64,000 nt of DNA from Pedobacter sp. Leaf41 (lineage in GTDB: Bacteria; Bacteroidota; Bacteroidia; Sphingobacteriales; Sphingobacteriaceae): the NCBI RefSeq assembly GCF_001422545.1, contig NZ_LMLE01000011.1:366854-430853 (forward strand), given 5' to 3'. The notes under the pieces were generated by a model that saw only the letters and a list, made by a program, of their open reading frames with translations, searched no databases and had not been told where the DNA came from. This document shows positions 49,903-59,810 of this stretch, one piece after another; position 1 is the stretch's first letter, and each line of letters begins with the position of its first letter. The translations under genes were made by a program, and so were the position numbers.

Positions 49903-51183
49903 ATGAATATCGAGCAGAACCAAATAGAAAAACATAATGATTCCCTTAGCAGTTCACATCAGCGCAAACTCAACTTTCTAAAAGAAGATTGGTCGCATGT
50001 TGATTTAGAAAGTGTAATCCAGAAACTGGTTGATTTTCAGATTGCGATTCCATCATGGGCTTTAGGTACAGGTGGTACCCGTTTCGGTCGTTTTGCCATT
50101 ACAGGCGGCGAGCCTCGCACAATCGAAGAAAAAATTGAAGATGTTGGTTTGCTTCATGCATTAAATGGGGCTAGCGGTGCTATTTCCCTTCACATCCCTT
50201 GGGATATACCACAAAATGCTGAAAGTTTAAAAAGTCTTGCAGCTGGCTACGGACTGAAGTTCGACGCCATGAATTCAAATACTTTTCAAGATCAGGCTGG
50301 TTCGGCACATAGCTATAAATTCGGTTCCTTACAAAATGTGAATAAAGCCATTCGCAAGCAAGCTATTGAACATAACATCGAAGTAATTAAGCATGGTGTG
50401 GCATTAGGTTCTGATGCACTAACAGTTTGGCTGGCCGATGGATCTTGTTTCCCTGGTCAGTTAAATTTCCGTAGGGCATTCGAAAATACATTAGAAAGTT
50501 TAGAAGAAATTTATTCGGCTTTGCCGGCAGATTGGAAACTTTTTGTAGAATATAAAGCATTCGAACCAAATTTCTATTCTACAACAGTTGGAGATTGGGG
50601 TCAGTCGCTGCTTTACGCAAGTAAATTAGGTAAGCAAGCTTATACCCTGGTAGATTTGGGTCACCATTTACCAAATGCAAATATCGAACAAATTGTTGCC
50701 TTGCTTTTGATGGAAGGAAAGTTAGGTGGTTTCCACTTCAACGATTCGAAATATGGTGATGATGATTTAACTGCCGGAAGTATCAAACCTTATCAGTTGT
50801 TCCTCATTTTTAATGAGCTGGTTGAGGGTATGGATGCAAAAGGAATGAACCATGCAAAAGATTTAGGATGGATGATAGATGCCTCTCACAATGTGAAAGA
50901 CCCTTTGGAAGATTTACTACAATCGGTAGAAGCCATTATGATTGCTTATGCTCAAGCCTTATTGGTAGATCGTAAAGCTTTAAATGCCGCCCAGGATAAT
51001 AACGACGTGGCAAAGGCACAGGAAATTTTACAAAATACTTTCCGTAGCGATTTAAGAGCTTTAGTGGCTGAAGCAAGGTTAAGAGCTGGAGCAGCTTTGG
51101 CTCCGATAAGCCTATACCGCGATTTGAGTGTAAGATCAAATTTAGTTAACCATAGAGGAAATACTGTAGCAACAGGTTTATAA
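49903..51183 (+). CDS. rhaI: L-rhamnose isomerase (RhaI type)
   Basis: A 426-residue TIM-barrel sugar isomerase: QIAIPSWALGTGGTRFGRFA, GASGAISLHIPWDIPQNAES, GLKFDAMNSNTFQDQAGSAH, WLADGSCFPGQLNFRRAFEN, WKLFVEYKAFEPNFYSTTVG (metal-binding Glu), LVDLGHHLPNANIEQIVALL, GKLGGFHFNDSKYGDDDLTA and GWMIDASHNVKDPLEDLLQS. It converts L-rhamnose to L-rhamnulose with a divalent metal. The upstream 292-bp gap with two hairpins separates it from the aldolase fusion; the kinase follows by 17 bp. Confidence 0.93.
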   Translation: MNIEQNQIEKHNDSLSSSHQRKLNFLKEDWSHVDLESVIQKLVDFQIAIPSWALGTGGTRFGRFAITGGEPRTIEEKIEDVGLLHALNGASGAISLHIPWDIPQNAESLKSLAAGYGLKFDAMNSNTFQDQAGSAHSYKFGSLQNVNKAIRKQAIEHNIEVIKHGVALGSDALTVWLADGSCFPGQLNFRRAFENTLESLEEIYSALPADWKLFVEYKAFEPNFYSTTVGDWGQSLLYASKLGKQAYTLVDLGHHLPNANIEQIVALLLMEGKLGGFHFNDSKYGDDDLTAGSIKPYQLFLIFNELVEGMDAKGMNHAKDLGWMIDASHNVKDPLEDLLQSVEAIMIAYAQALLVDRKALNAAQDNNDVAKAQEILQNTFRSDLRALVAEARLRAGAALAPISLYRDLSVRSNLVNHRGNTVATGL

Positions 51184-51200
51184 AAAAGGGAGCTAAAGAG

Positions 51201-52580
51201 ATGCCAAAACCGGTTATTGCAATATTTGACGTTGGGAAAACGAACAAAAAACTTTTTCTTATTGATGAAAATTATCAGATTGTTTACGAACGTTCAGCCC
51301 GTTTCGTAGAAACTGTTGATGAAGATGGTGAGCCATGTGAAAATCTGGAGAGCCTCAAATCATCGGTTTACGATTCTTTGCATCAGGTTTTGCAAATGAA
51401 AGAGTTTGACGTTAAAGCTGTCAATTTCTCTACCTATGGCGCCAGTTTTGTGTATCTTGATGAAAATGGATCACCCTTAACACCGCTTTATAATTATCTG
51501 AAGGAATATCCAGAAGACTTAAAAAAGGAATTTTATGCAAAATACGGCGGCGAGGAAAAGATCTCTTTAGAAACTGCCTCGCCGATATTAGGTAGTTTAA
51601 ATTCTGGAATGCAGCTCTACAGACTTAAAAAAGAGCGGCCGGCTTTATTCGACAAAGTGAAGTATGCGTTGCATTTGCCACAATACTTGAGCTTCTTGAT
51701 TACCGGTAAAGCCGTTAGCGATATCACCAGCATTGGCTGCCATACACAACTTTGGGATTTTAACCAAAATCAGTATCATCAATGGGTTACTTCAGAAAAA
51801 ATTGAGGAGAAATTTGGTGAATTTACGCCTGCCGATTCAAGCATAGCAACCACGTTTAATGGTACAACGTTTCAGGTTGGCGTTGGTTTGCATGATAGTT
51901 CCGCCGCCCTAATTCCTTATCTGGCGAACTTTAACACGCCATTTATTCTAATCTCAACGGGTACCTGGTGCATCAGTTTAAATCCTTTTAATCAAGAGCC
52001 GCTTACTAAGGAAGAATTGAAACAAGATTGCCTTTGTTACATGCATTACAAAGGTAAACCGATTAAAGCTTCCCGAATTTTTGCAGGTTACGAACACGAA
52101 GTACAGTTAAAACGTATTGCTGAGCACTTCGATAGAGCCGCTTATTTATTTAAGCACCTGAAGTTTAATCCTTCCATGATTTTAAAGCTGGCCAATAAAG
52201 TACCGGAAAACTTAACTGCACAAACAGAATTTTCAGTCAATTCCGCTTTCCCGGATCGTGATTTGAATCTTTTTCAAACGGCTGAAGAAGCCTACCATCA
52301 GCTTATTTTTGATCTGGTAAAGCAACAGATTTATTCTTTAAATCTGGTTCTAAATGCGGGTGTAAAAAGAGTTTTTGTTGATGGCGGATTTGGTAAAAAT
52401 GCCATTTACATGCACTTGCTGGCCACCTCTATTCCTGATATTGAGATTTATGCATCTTCAGTTTCGCAAGCCACATCCATTGGAACTGCACTGGCAATAA
52501 ATGATGCCTGGAATGAAAATCCGGCACCAACTGATATGATTCAGCTCAAATATTACTCTGCAATTCAACGGACGATATAG
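51201..52580 (+). CDS. rhaB: FGGY-family kinase, rhamnulokinase
   Basis: A 459-residue FGGY carbohydrate kinase: MPKPVIAIFDVGKTNKKLFL (phosphate-1 motif DVGKTN), VKAVNFSTYGASFVYLDENG, SDITSIGCHTQLWDFNQNQY, VGVGLHDSSAALIPYL, LISTGTWCISLNPFNQEPLT (phosphate-2), and GVKRVFVDGGFGKNAIYMHL then LATSIPDIEIYASSVSQATS. It phosphorylates L-rhamnulose at C1 by context; family substrate specificity cannot be read from sequence alone. It follows rhaI by 17 bp. Confidence 0.88.
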   Translation: MPKPVIAIFDVGKTNKKLFLIDENYQIVYERSARFVETVDEDGEPCENLESLKSSVYDSLHQVLQMKEFDVKAVNFSTYGASFVYLDENGSPLTPLYNYLKEYPEDLKKEFYAKYGGEEKISLETASPILGSLNSGMQLYRLKKERPALFDKVKYALHLPQYLSFLITGKAVSDITSIGCHTQLWDFNQNQYHQWVTSEKIEEKFGEFTPADSSIATTFNGTTFQVGVGLHDSSAALIPYLANFNTPFILISTGTWCISLNPFNQEPLTKEELKQDCLCYMHYKGKPIKASRIFAGYEHEVQLKRIAEHFDRAAYLFKHLKFNPSMILKLANKVPENLTAQTEFSVNSAFPDRDLNLFQTAEEAYHQLIFDLVKQQIYSLNLVLNAGVKRVFVDGGFGKNAIYMHLLATSIPDIEIYASSVSQATSIGTALAINDAWNENPAPTDMIQLKYYSAIQRTI

Positions 52581-52759
52581 CGTCATCTCGGATGCGAAAT
52601 CATTGGGGATGCAAATGGGTACCTGGAGCTTTTTAACACAGTAACCTGAGTGGCTTAATTGTGTTAAGGTTACAAAAATGAGCGGAATGAAATAATCTCT
52701 AATGTATCCGAGCTCAAACCACATTAATTTGCTATATTCGGGCTTAGAGCCAGCATATA

Positions 52760-53791
52760 TTGAAAACAGACGACCTAATTTCCTTAATTCAGATTGATGA
52801 ATATTCTTCAACGCCGAAGTATAAGCAACTTACTAATGCGATACTAAGTGGCATCGAATCTGGCAAACTAAAAAAAGGAAGTTTGTTGCCATCAATTAAT
52901 GAGCTAAGCTTCAGTCTGGAGATGTCGAGAGATACGGCAGAAAAAGGTTATCGTAACTTGCGTAAACTGGGCGTAGTCGATTCTGTTCCTGGTAAAGGAT
53001 ATTTTATTACCAACATAGATTTTTCCAGAAAACTCAAAGTTTGTTTGCTATTCAATAAACTGAGTACTCACAAAAAGATCATCTATGACTCGTTTACGAA
53101 AGCAATTGGAGAAAAAGCAGCTATAGATTTCTATATCTACAACAACGACTTTGCATTCTTCAAAAAAATGATCACCTCTAAAATTGATGACTATACCCAT
53201 TTTGTCATCATTCCGCATTTTTTAGAAGGGGGTGAAAATGCCCATGAAATTATCAATACCATCCCGAAAGAGAAATTAATTATTCTGGATAAGTTGTTGC
53301 CAGGTATTACTGGTGATTTCGCAGCTGCTTATGAAAACTTCGCTCAAGACATTTATGCTGCCTTAGAACAGGCCTTGCCACGATTATCTCAATACAGTAC
53401 AATCAAAATCATTTTCCCAAAAAACAGTTATTTTCCACAGGAAATTTTAACGGGTTTTTATCGGTTTTGCCAGCAATATGCTTTTGACCATAAAGTGATT
53501 CACAATATTAAGGAAGAAGAAATAAAGCCAGGCGAAGTTTATATCAACCTGATGGAGGATGATTTGGTAACGCTAATAGAAAGATTAATTGTCCTTAAGC
53601 TTAAAATCGGACAAGATGTTGGTGTAATTTCTTACAACGAAACCCCTCTCAAACGTTTCATTCTGGATGGAATAACCACTATATCTACAGATTTCCATGA
53701 GCTTGGCACACAGGCAGCAGAATTTGTATTAAATGGAAAAACCGAAAAACTCGAAGTTCCATTCTACTTAAATCTTCGTAATTCACTTTAA
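52760..53791 (+). CDS. GntR family regulator with sugar-binding domain, probable rha regulator
   Basis: The 343-residue protein starts at TTG 52760, as a stop lies five codons upstream and no ATG is available. The N-terminal winged helix (about 8-80) has YSSTPKYKQLTNAILSGIES, GKLKKGSLLPSINELSFSLE and MSRDTAEKGYRNLRKLGVVD. The C-terminal periplasmic-binding-protein-like effector domain (about 95-343) has INTIPKEKLIILDKLLPGIT, DFAAAYENFAQDIYAALEQA and ISTDFHELGTQAAEFVLNGK. It lies at the end of the rhamnose operon, so it most likely represses or activates it in response to rhamnose or an intermediate. Confidence 0.85.
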   Translation: MKTDDLISLIQIDEYSSTPKYKQLTNAILSGIESGKLKKGSLLPSINELSFSLEMSRDTAEKGYRNLRKLGVVDSVPGKGYFITNIDFSRKLKVCLLFNKLSTHKKIIYDSFTKAIGEKAAIDFYIYNNDFAFFKKMITSKIDDYTHFVIIPHFLEGGENAHEIINTIPKEKLIILDKLLPGITGDFAAAYENFAQDIYAALEQALPRLSQYSTIKIIFPKNSYFPQEILTGFYRFCQQYAFDHKVIHNIKEEEIKPGEVYINLMEDDLVTLIERLIVLKLKIGQDVGVISYNETPLKRFILDGITTISTDFHELGTQAAEFVLNGKTEKLEVPFYLNLRNSL

Positions 53792-53829
53792 TTTTTTGGT
53801 TGATTATTTGCTTAAACACGAAGAAATTT

Positions 53830-54429
53830 ATGCTAAAAGTATATTTATTAAGGCACGGAGAAACAGCTTATAATGCAGATGGAAACCGTTATTGCGGTAG
53901 AACAGATATCGAGTTGACTACAAAAGGACTCAGGCAGGCCAAATTTGTTTGCGATCAGCTGAGCGATATGAAAATTGATGCAGTTTATTCTTCTCCACTG
54001 CTCCGTACAAAAAAAACTGCCGAAATTGCATCTGGAAAAAGAGAGGTATTTATAGATAATCGATTAATTGAAGTTGATTTTGGCAATTGGGAAGGCAAAA
54101 CAAAAGCAGAATTCATTGCCGAGAATGCCTCGTTGTGGACCAATTGGATGGACGCTCCCGAAACCAATAAAGCCGGAGGAACCGGAGAATCGGCTACAGA
54201 AATTGTAGATCGGGTAACCAGCTTTTTTGATGAAATGATGTTGAAACATCGTAACCAAACCATCATGGTTGTTGGGCATAATGGCATCAACCGTCTTTTT
54301 ATGGCCAGCAAACTCGGAATGCCTTTAAAAAATTATCGCCAGTTGGCGCAGCAAAATTCATCGATAACGGAAATTGAATTTGATGAGGATGGCGTCATGA
54401 CGCTCAGACTTTTGAACGGCAAAATATAA
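53830..54429 (+). CDS. Histidine phosphatase family protein
   Basis: The product is 199 residues from ATG at 53830 (MLKVYLLRHGETAYNADGNR); the frame extends to 53800 but those residues precede the core. Motifs: catalytic His9 in LRHGETAYN, DAVYSSPLLRTKKTAEIASG, EVDFGNWEGKTKAEF (Glu) and MVVGHNGINRLFMASKLGMP (second His). Phosphoglycerate-mutase-like phosphatase, similar to alpha-ribazole phosphatases, but cobamide genes are not nearby. Overlaps nothing and precedes the GDPD gene by 6 bp. Confidence 0.88.
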   Translation: MLKVYLLRHGETAYNADGNRYCGRTDIELTTKGLRQAKFVCDQLSDMKIDAVYSSPLLRTKKTAEIASGKREVFIDNRLIEVDFGNWEGKTKAEFIAENASLWTNWMDAPETNKAGGTGESATEIVDRVTSFFDEMMLKHRNQTIMVVGHNGINRLFMASKLGMPLKNYRQLAQQNSSITEIEFDEDGVMTLRLLNGKI

Positions 54430-54435
54430 TTCGAA

Positions 54436-55377
54436 ATGAAAACTACCTTAAAGGCTTTCATGCTTGCCAAGCTTGTTTTTGCCAGCTCTGTTTGTGTGTT
54501 TGCACAGACCAATATCAACACGCTAAAAATTAAAAACGTAAACGAACTGCGTGAATTTTTTAAATACACAGGAAAAACTATACCCATTATTAGCGGCCAC
54601 AGGGGCGGTACGGTTAAAGGTTTTCCAGAGAACTGCATTGCCACTTTTGAAAATACGCTGAAATTTACACAAGCTTTTTTTGAGATTGATCCGCGGCTAA
54701 CCCGAGATAGCGTTTTGGTTTTAATGCATGATGCTACGCTTGACCGAACCACAAACGGTACTGGTAAGGTAGCGGACTATACTTTTGCCGAGCTTCAAAA
54801 ATTTAGATTGAAAGATCCGGAAGGGCATGTTACCGAGTACAAAATCCCGACCCTGAAAGAGGTAATTGATTGGAGCGCTGGAAAGACCGTTGTCAATTTA
54901 GATCGTAAAGATGTGCCTCTGGATATGCAAGAACGGATTTTAGAGGAAAATCCCAATAAAGTAATCATGATTACTGTTCATGATGCCCAACATGCTAAGT
55001 TTTACTACGATCAAAATCCTGACCGGATGTTTTCTGCTTTTGTGAAAACTAAGAAAGCTTTATTGGAATATGAGGCTGCAGGTATTCCCTGGGAAAGCAT
55101 GATTGCTTACATCGGGCCAACTAACAAACCTGAAAATAAAGAACTTTTTGATATGCTCCATGCCCGCGGCGTGATGTGTATGATATCTGCAGCACCCACT
55201 TACGATAAGTTGGCGACAAAAGAAGAACGGGCTAGAAATTATAGAGAAACCTTTGAACAGGGAGCAGATATTTTAGAATCTGATTTGCCAATTGAAGTAG
55301 CCGAAGCCATTACAAAGATCCAGCCAAAAAAGAATCCGAAAGCCAGGTTTATGGGCAAAGTGAGCCTTAAAAAATAA
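54436..55377 (+). CDS. Secreted glycerophosphodiester phosphodiesterase
   Basis: A 313-residue protein with a signal peptide MKTTLKAFMLAKLVFASSVC then VFAQ. GDPD TIM barrel: ISGHRGGTVKGFPENCIATF (catalytic HRG, and ENC..TF), FFEIDPRLTRDSVLVLMHDA (Glu-x-Asp metal site and second His), TLDRTTNGTGKVADYTFAEL, VVNLDRKDVP and ESDLPIEVAEAI. It hydrolyses glycerophosphodiesters to glycerol-3-phosphate and an alcohol, probably in the periplasm. Six bp after the phosphatase; both could recycle phosphate. Confidence 0.9.
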   Translation: MKTTLKAFMLAKLVFASSVCVFAQTNINTLKIKNVNELREFFKYTGKTIPIISGHRGGTVKGFPENCIATFENTLKFTQAFFEIDPRLTRDSVLVLMHDATLDRTTNGTGKVADYTFAELQKFRLKDPEGHVTEYKIPTLKEVIDWSAGKTVVNLDRKDVPLDMQERILEENPNKVIMITVHDAQHAKFYYDQNPDRMFSAFVKTKKALLEYEAAGIPWESMIAYIGPTNKPENKELFDMLHARGVMCMISAAPTYDKLATKEERARNYRETFEQGADILESDLPIEVAEAITKIQPKKNPKARFMGKVSLKK

Positions 55378-55387
55378 GTATCAATCC

Positions 55388-55432
55388 AGGGCTCAAGCAT
55401 TAGCAAAACCCGAATGCGTAGATCTAAGCCCT
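55388..55432. terminator. Hairpin between convergent GDPD and DeoR genes
   Basis: AGGGCT (55388-55393) pairs with AGCCCT (55427-55432), with a nested GCATT/AATGC pair inside. It occupies almost the whole 61-bp gap between convergent genes; likely a shared terminator. Confidence 0.5.
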
Positions 55433-55438
55433 AATTAA

Positions 55439-56212
55439 TTAATCAGCAATGATAACTTTGACGCCCTTTTCTTCAATTTGATTCATGATAAACTCAGAAA
55501 CACCGCTATCGGTGACGATATAATGAACCTGTTCAAAGCCACAAACCTTACCGAGGCCACGCTTATCAAATTTGCTGCTATCGGCCATAATTACAACAAT
55601 TTGGGCAGTATCTATCATTTTTTGGTTAAGTGTGGCTTCTGCTAAATTGGTTATCGAGAAACCAAAATCCAGATCGATACCATCTACCCCTAAAAATAGT
55701 ACACCACAAGATATTTCACTTAGTACCCGTTCTGCATATGAGCCAGCTACTGATGAGGAGTTGGAGCGAATTAAACCGCCCAGCTGCAAAACTTCAACAT
55801 TAGGGCGAGTGCTCAGCTCCAAACCCACTTTTAGCGCAGGCGTGATGACCGTTAAATGCTGGTTTGGATATAGACATCTGGCCAATTCAAAAACCGTTGT
55901 TCCAGAACCAATGCTGATAGAATCACTTTTTTGAATTAAAGAAAGGGCTGCTTTTGCAATCTTTTGTTTCTCATCAGCGTTGATGAATGCTTTTTCATTA
56001 ATCGTCCGTTCGTTTGCATAGGGATTGTTAATCGATCCACCTCCACGAGTTCTGAAAAGTAAATTTTTATCTTCTAAAAGTTTTAAATCTTTTCTAATGG
56101 TAACTCCAGAAACCTCCATCAAATCGGTAAGCTGGATAATGTTTACTTTTCCGTCTTCCTTTAATTTTTTTAAGATGAATTCGTGCCTGTCGGTAATGTT
56201 TTTCATGGACAA
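55439..56212 (-). CDS. DeoR family transcriptional regulator
   Basis: A 257-residue regulator. The N-terminal DeoR helix-turn-helix (about 5-60) has RHEFILKKLKEDGKVNIIQL, TDLMEVSGVTIRKDLKLLED, KNLLFRTRGGGSI. The C-terminal DeoRC sensor (about 75-235) has SIGSGTTVFELARCLYPNQH, LQLGGLIRSNSSSVAGSYAE, LGVDGIDLDFGFSITNLAEA and IVVIMADSSKFDKRGLGKVC. It senses a phosphorylated sugar in related proteins. It converges with the GDPD gene and is divergent from the SNF2 helicase; it may control sugar or phospholipid genes nearby. Confidence 0.88.
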   Translation of the reverse strand: MSMKNITDRHEFILKKLKEDGKVNIIQLTDLMEVSGVTIRKDLKLLEDKNLLFRTRGGGSINNPYANERTINEKAFINADEKQKIAKAALSLIQKSDSISIGSGTTVFELARCLYPNQHLTVITPALKVGLELSTRPNVEVLQLGGLIRSNSSSVAGSYAERVLSEISCGVLFLGVDGIDLDFGFSITNLAEATLNQKMIDTAQIVVIMADSSKFDKRGLGKVCGFEQVHYIVTDSGVSEFIMNQIEEKGVKVIIAD

Positions 56213-56411
56213 TATTCGGTTTGGAGCTTAACTTATTTAACGTGAACAAACATAATTTAAAATTAGAGGATTCAAAATTATATTTAGTTAAATTACCTTT
56301 CAATGTGTTTATATTAACTTAACTTTCGAACAGGCTGTTGGTAAAAATTTCCCGGTCTATTGCGTCATTATCGCGGGGTAAATGTATTTTTATCCATTAT
56401 TTCCAATTTAA

Positions 56412-59400
56412 ATGAGTGAAGAGAATAGCAGCGATCAAACGATAGAATTAAATCCTTACGACTATATATTTGTGGATTTTAATCTCCAAAATTTGAGTGC
56501 CATCGTGATTTTAAAGCATTTAAATCAACAGATACATACCGATGTAAAAGGGTTTTACGGTTTAGTTGCAGAACAAATTGAAATTGATTTTGCCGCTTTC
56601 AGTAGCTACGACTCTTCGGCAGTTTTCCCCATTGTTCAGGTTCAGCAGAATGAAAAAAATGTAAAACTTTCTTGCCGTTGCGAAACACCAAAAACTAAGT
56701 TATGTGAACACCAGGCGCAGGTTTTATACAACATTTTGTATCGACAAGAATTATTGATTTTTTTCGATAAAAACCTCAGAAAACAGCAGCTGCTCAAAAT
56801 TGCAGTAAATTATGGGTTAGAATATGAGAAAGATTTGGAGTCGATTTTTAATTTGACTTTACAAGATGGTGAAATAAAAATCAAACCAAAAATTGAAGCA
56901 CTGCAACCTTTCAATCGCGAAGCGAAAGAACAACTCGAGCAAATGTTGTTGCCAAAGGAGACAAGTAAAAAGCCGAACGTTGATGCTGGTAATCTAATCT
57001 TAGTTTTGGGGCAACACCGCTACTACAACAACCTAACTATAGAGCTTTTTGAGGCGCAGATTACCAAAAATGGAAAGGTAAAAAATCCATTAAAAAGTAT
57101 AAACCCCAATACACATATTTTTAAGGCTGAAGAAGGCGACGTATTAAAATTTTACAGTGGAGTTGCTGCTTTTCAACAAAATTATAACAACGAACAAAGT
57201 GAAGAAGAGATTAGCGCTTTAAAGGCCGTTGTTAAAAACCCTTTAAATTTACCATTCTATATTCAAAGCAATAAGCAATCTTCAGCCATTCAGGCATCAA
57301 CCATAGCTGCCGTAACCGTTAAAGCGCTGGAAGTTGATTTGCGCTTAACTGTTAATCAAAAAGGCGATTTCTTTGAAATTACCGGGCGTTTAAGCATTGA
57401 AGGAAAATCCTATGAAATTGATCAGTTAATGCTCGTCCATCAATATTTTATCCAGCTCAAAGATCAGCTTTACCTCATTACCCGGTTGGATTTGTTGCGG
57501 ATAATTGGATTTTTCAAGAAGCAAAGTAATCGCTTAATCCTTCATAAATCGAAATATCCTGAGTTCCAAAAAACAATTTTAGTGCAGTTGGAAGGAAGCA
57601 TTCATGTAGATTATTCCTACTTAAAGCCTGCAACAAAAAAACAAATTGAAGAAAAGGGCTTTGATTTGGAAACCGAGCAGCTGATTTATCTGTCCGAATC
57701 GGAAGATTTTATTCTCATCACCCCGGTAATGCGCTATGGAAATCAGGAAATTCCGGTACTCTCCAAAAAGCAGATTCAGGCACAAGATAAATTGGGGAAT
57801 GTTTTTACTGTTCACCGTGATGATCATGCTGAGTTACAGTTTATTGGCAATGTTTTAAAGCAGCACCCCTTTTTTTACGAGCAGGAGAGTAATGATTCCT
57901 TTTACCTACATCGTAAAAGATTTTTAGAGGAAGCCTGGTTTTTAGATGCATTTGAAACCTGGCGGAATAAAGGAATCCACATTCTGGGCTTCAATACGCT
58001 GAAAAATAATAAACTAAATCAGCACAAGGCGAATATTAACATTGAGGTTTTAAGCGGAACCGATTGGTTTGAAACTAAAGTGGAAGTAAAATTTGGAAAG
58101 CAAAAAGTCGCCTTAAAACATTTGCATAAATCAATCAGGAACAAGAGCAAATTTGTTACGCTAGACGATGGCACGCAAGGCATTTTGCCAGAAAGCTGGC
58201 TACTAAAATTTACCGATTACTTTAACGCTGGTGAAATTACTGAAGATGCTATATTGACGCCAAAAATAAAATTTGCCACCATTAACGAGCTTTATGAAGA
58301 TGCTTTACTTGATGGGGAAGTTAAAAATGAGCTTCATTCTTATCGGAAAAAATTTGAAAATACCGATTCAATAAAAGAAGTTGAAGTTCCAAAGACTTTA
58401 CAAGCCACTTTAAGGCATTACCAAAAAGATGGCTTAAACTGGCTCAATTTTCTGGATGATTTTAATTTTGGATCTTGTTTGGCCGATGATATGGGCTTGG
58501 GTAAAACGATCCAAATTCTCGCTTTTATCCTTTCTCAGCGAGATAAAGTAAAGCACAATACTAATCTTGTTGTTGTGCCAGCCTCTTTAATTTTCAACTG
58601 GAAAGCTGAAGTAGAAAAATTTGCCCCATCAATAAAGGTAAAAACGATTTATGGCAATGAAAGAACTAAAACTACCGATACTTTCGATCGCTTTGAGCTG
58701 ATATTAACCTCTTACGGGACTTTGCTTTCTGATATTCGCTTTTTAAAAGATTATCGCTTTAACTACATCTTTTTGGATGAATCGCAAAACATTAAAAACC
58801 CTGAATCGCAGCGATACAAAGCAGTTCGAATGTTGCAATCGCGGAATAAAGTTGTGATGACCGGTACACCGATTGAGAACAATACTTTTGATTTATACGG
58901 GCAATTGTCTTTTGCCTGTCCGGGTTTATTTGGCAGTAAACAGCAATTTGCTGATTTATATTCTACCCCTATTGATCAGTTCAAAGATAAGCGACGAGCA
59001 GAGGAACTTCAGCAGAAGATCAGGCCATTTATTCTTCGAAGAACCAAAGAGCAGGTAGCTACAGAACTTCCTGATAAAACAGAAATCATTTTATACTGTG
59101 AAATGGGAGCGGAGCAGCGAGAAGTTTATGAGGCAAACAAAAAGGAAATTCAAGATTATATTTTAAATAAAACTGAAGACCAGCTGCCCAAAAGCTCCAT
59201 GCACGTGTTAAAAAGTATTACTCAATTGAGGCAGATTTGCAATTCTGCAGCCTTGTTGGCCGATGGAAAATCTTACTTACAGGCATCATCAAAAATCGAT
59301 GTGCTTTTGGAACAAATAGAAAACAAGGCATTAAACCATAAAATTTTAGTGTTTTCTCAGTTTGTAACCATGCTCGATTTAATTAAGAAACAACTCGAAA

Positions 59401-59789
59401 ACCGGAATATTAAATATGAGTATCTGACTGGCCAAACCAAAAACAGAGAAGAAGTTGTTCAATCTTTTCAGCAGGATACTGATATTCCCGTATTTCTGAT
59501 CAGCCTAAAAGCAGGAGGAACAGGTTTGAATTTAACCCAGGCAGATTACGTTTATCTCGTTGATCCATGGTGGAATCCTGCTGTAGAAAATCAGGCAATT
59601 GATCGGGCTTATCGCATTGGCCAACATAATAATGTAATGGCAGTAAGGCTTATTTGCCCCGATACGATTGAAGAAAAAATTATGAAATTGCAAGCCACAA
59701 AAAAGGATCTGGTTAAAAATTTGATTCAAACCGATGGAGGATTTTTTAAAAACTTAAGCAAAGAGGAACTATTGGGGTTGTTGAGCTGA
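56412..59789 (+). CDS. SNF2 family helicase with SWIM zinc finger
   Basis: A 1125-residue DEAD/SNF2-type DNA translocase. A SWIM zinc finger Cys88-x-Cys90-x7-Cys98-x-His100 (CRCETPKTKLCEH) is followed by a ~550-residue N-terminal region of unknown fold. The SNF2 ATPase starts near 670: LRHYQKDGLNWLNFLDDFNF, LADDMGLGKTIQILAFILSQ (about 689-697, Walker A), LTSYGTLLSDIRFL, FLDESQNIKNPESQRYKAV (DESQ Walker B, ~787), TGTPIENNTFDLYGQLSFAC, then helicase C (LISLKAGGTGLNLTQADYVY, DPWWNPAVENQAIDRAYRIG). It remodels protein-DNA complexes. Bacterial members of this SWIM-SNF2 type are uncharacterised. Monocistronic. Confidence 0.93.
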   Translation: MSEENSSDQTIELNPYDYIFVDFNLQNLSAIVILKHLNQQIHTDVKGFYGLVAEQIEIDFAAFSSYDSSAVFPIVQVQQNEKNVKLSCRCETPKTKLCEHQAQVLYNILYRQELLIFFDKNLRKQQLLKIAVNYGLEYEKDLESIFNLTLQDGEIKIKPKIEALQPFNREAKEQLEQMLLPKETSKKPNVDAGNLILVLGQHRYYNNLTIELFEAQITKNGKVKNPLKSINPNTHIFKAEEGDVLKFYSGVAAFQQNYNNEQSEEEISALKAVVKNPLNLPFYIQSNKQSSAIQASTIAAVTVKALEVDLRLTVNQKGDFFEITGRLSIEGKSYEIDQLMLVHQYFIQLKDQLYLITRLDLLRIIGFFKKQSNRLILHKSKYPEFQKTILVQLEGSIHVDYSYLKPATKKQIEEKGFDLETEQLIYLSESEDFILITPVMRYGNQEIPVLSKKQIQAQDKLGNVFTVHRDDHAELQFIGNVLKQHPFFYEQESNDSFYLHRKRFLEEAWFLDAFETWRNKGIHILGFNTLKNNKLNQHKANINIEVLSGTDWFETKVEVKFGKQKVALKHLHKSIRNKSKFVTLDDGTQGILPESWLLKFTDYFNAGEITEDAILTPKIKFATINELYEDALLDGEVKNELHSYRKKFENTDSIKEVEVPKTLQATLRHYQKDGLNWLNFLDDFNFGSCLADDMGLGKTIQILAFILSQRDKVKHNTNLVVVPASLIFNWKAEVEKFAPSIKVKTIYGNERTKTTDTFDRFELILTSYGTLLSDIRFLKDYRFNYIFLDESQNIKNPESQRYKAVRMLQSRNKVVMTGTPIENNTFDLYGQLSFACPGLFGSKQQFADLYSTPIDQFKDKRRAEELQQKIRPFILRRTKEQVATELPDKTEIILYCEMGAEQREVYEANKKEIQDYILNKTEDQLPKSSMHVLKSITQLRQICNSAALLADGKSYLQASSKIDVLLEQIENKALNHKILVFSQFVTMLDLIKKQLENRNIKYEYLTGQTKNREEVVQSFQQDTDIPVFLISLKAGGTGLNLTQADYVYLVDPWWNPAVENQAIDRAYRIGQHNNVMAVRLICPDTIEEKIMKLQATKKDLVKNLIQTDGGFFKNLSKEELLGLLS

Positions 59790-59810
59790 TTTAATCTCGA
59801 CCAATGCTTT

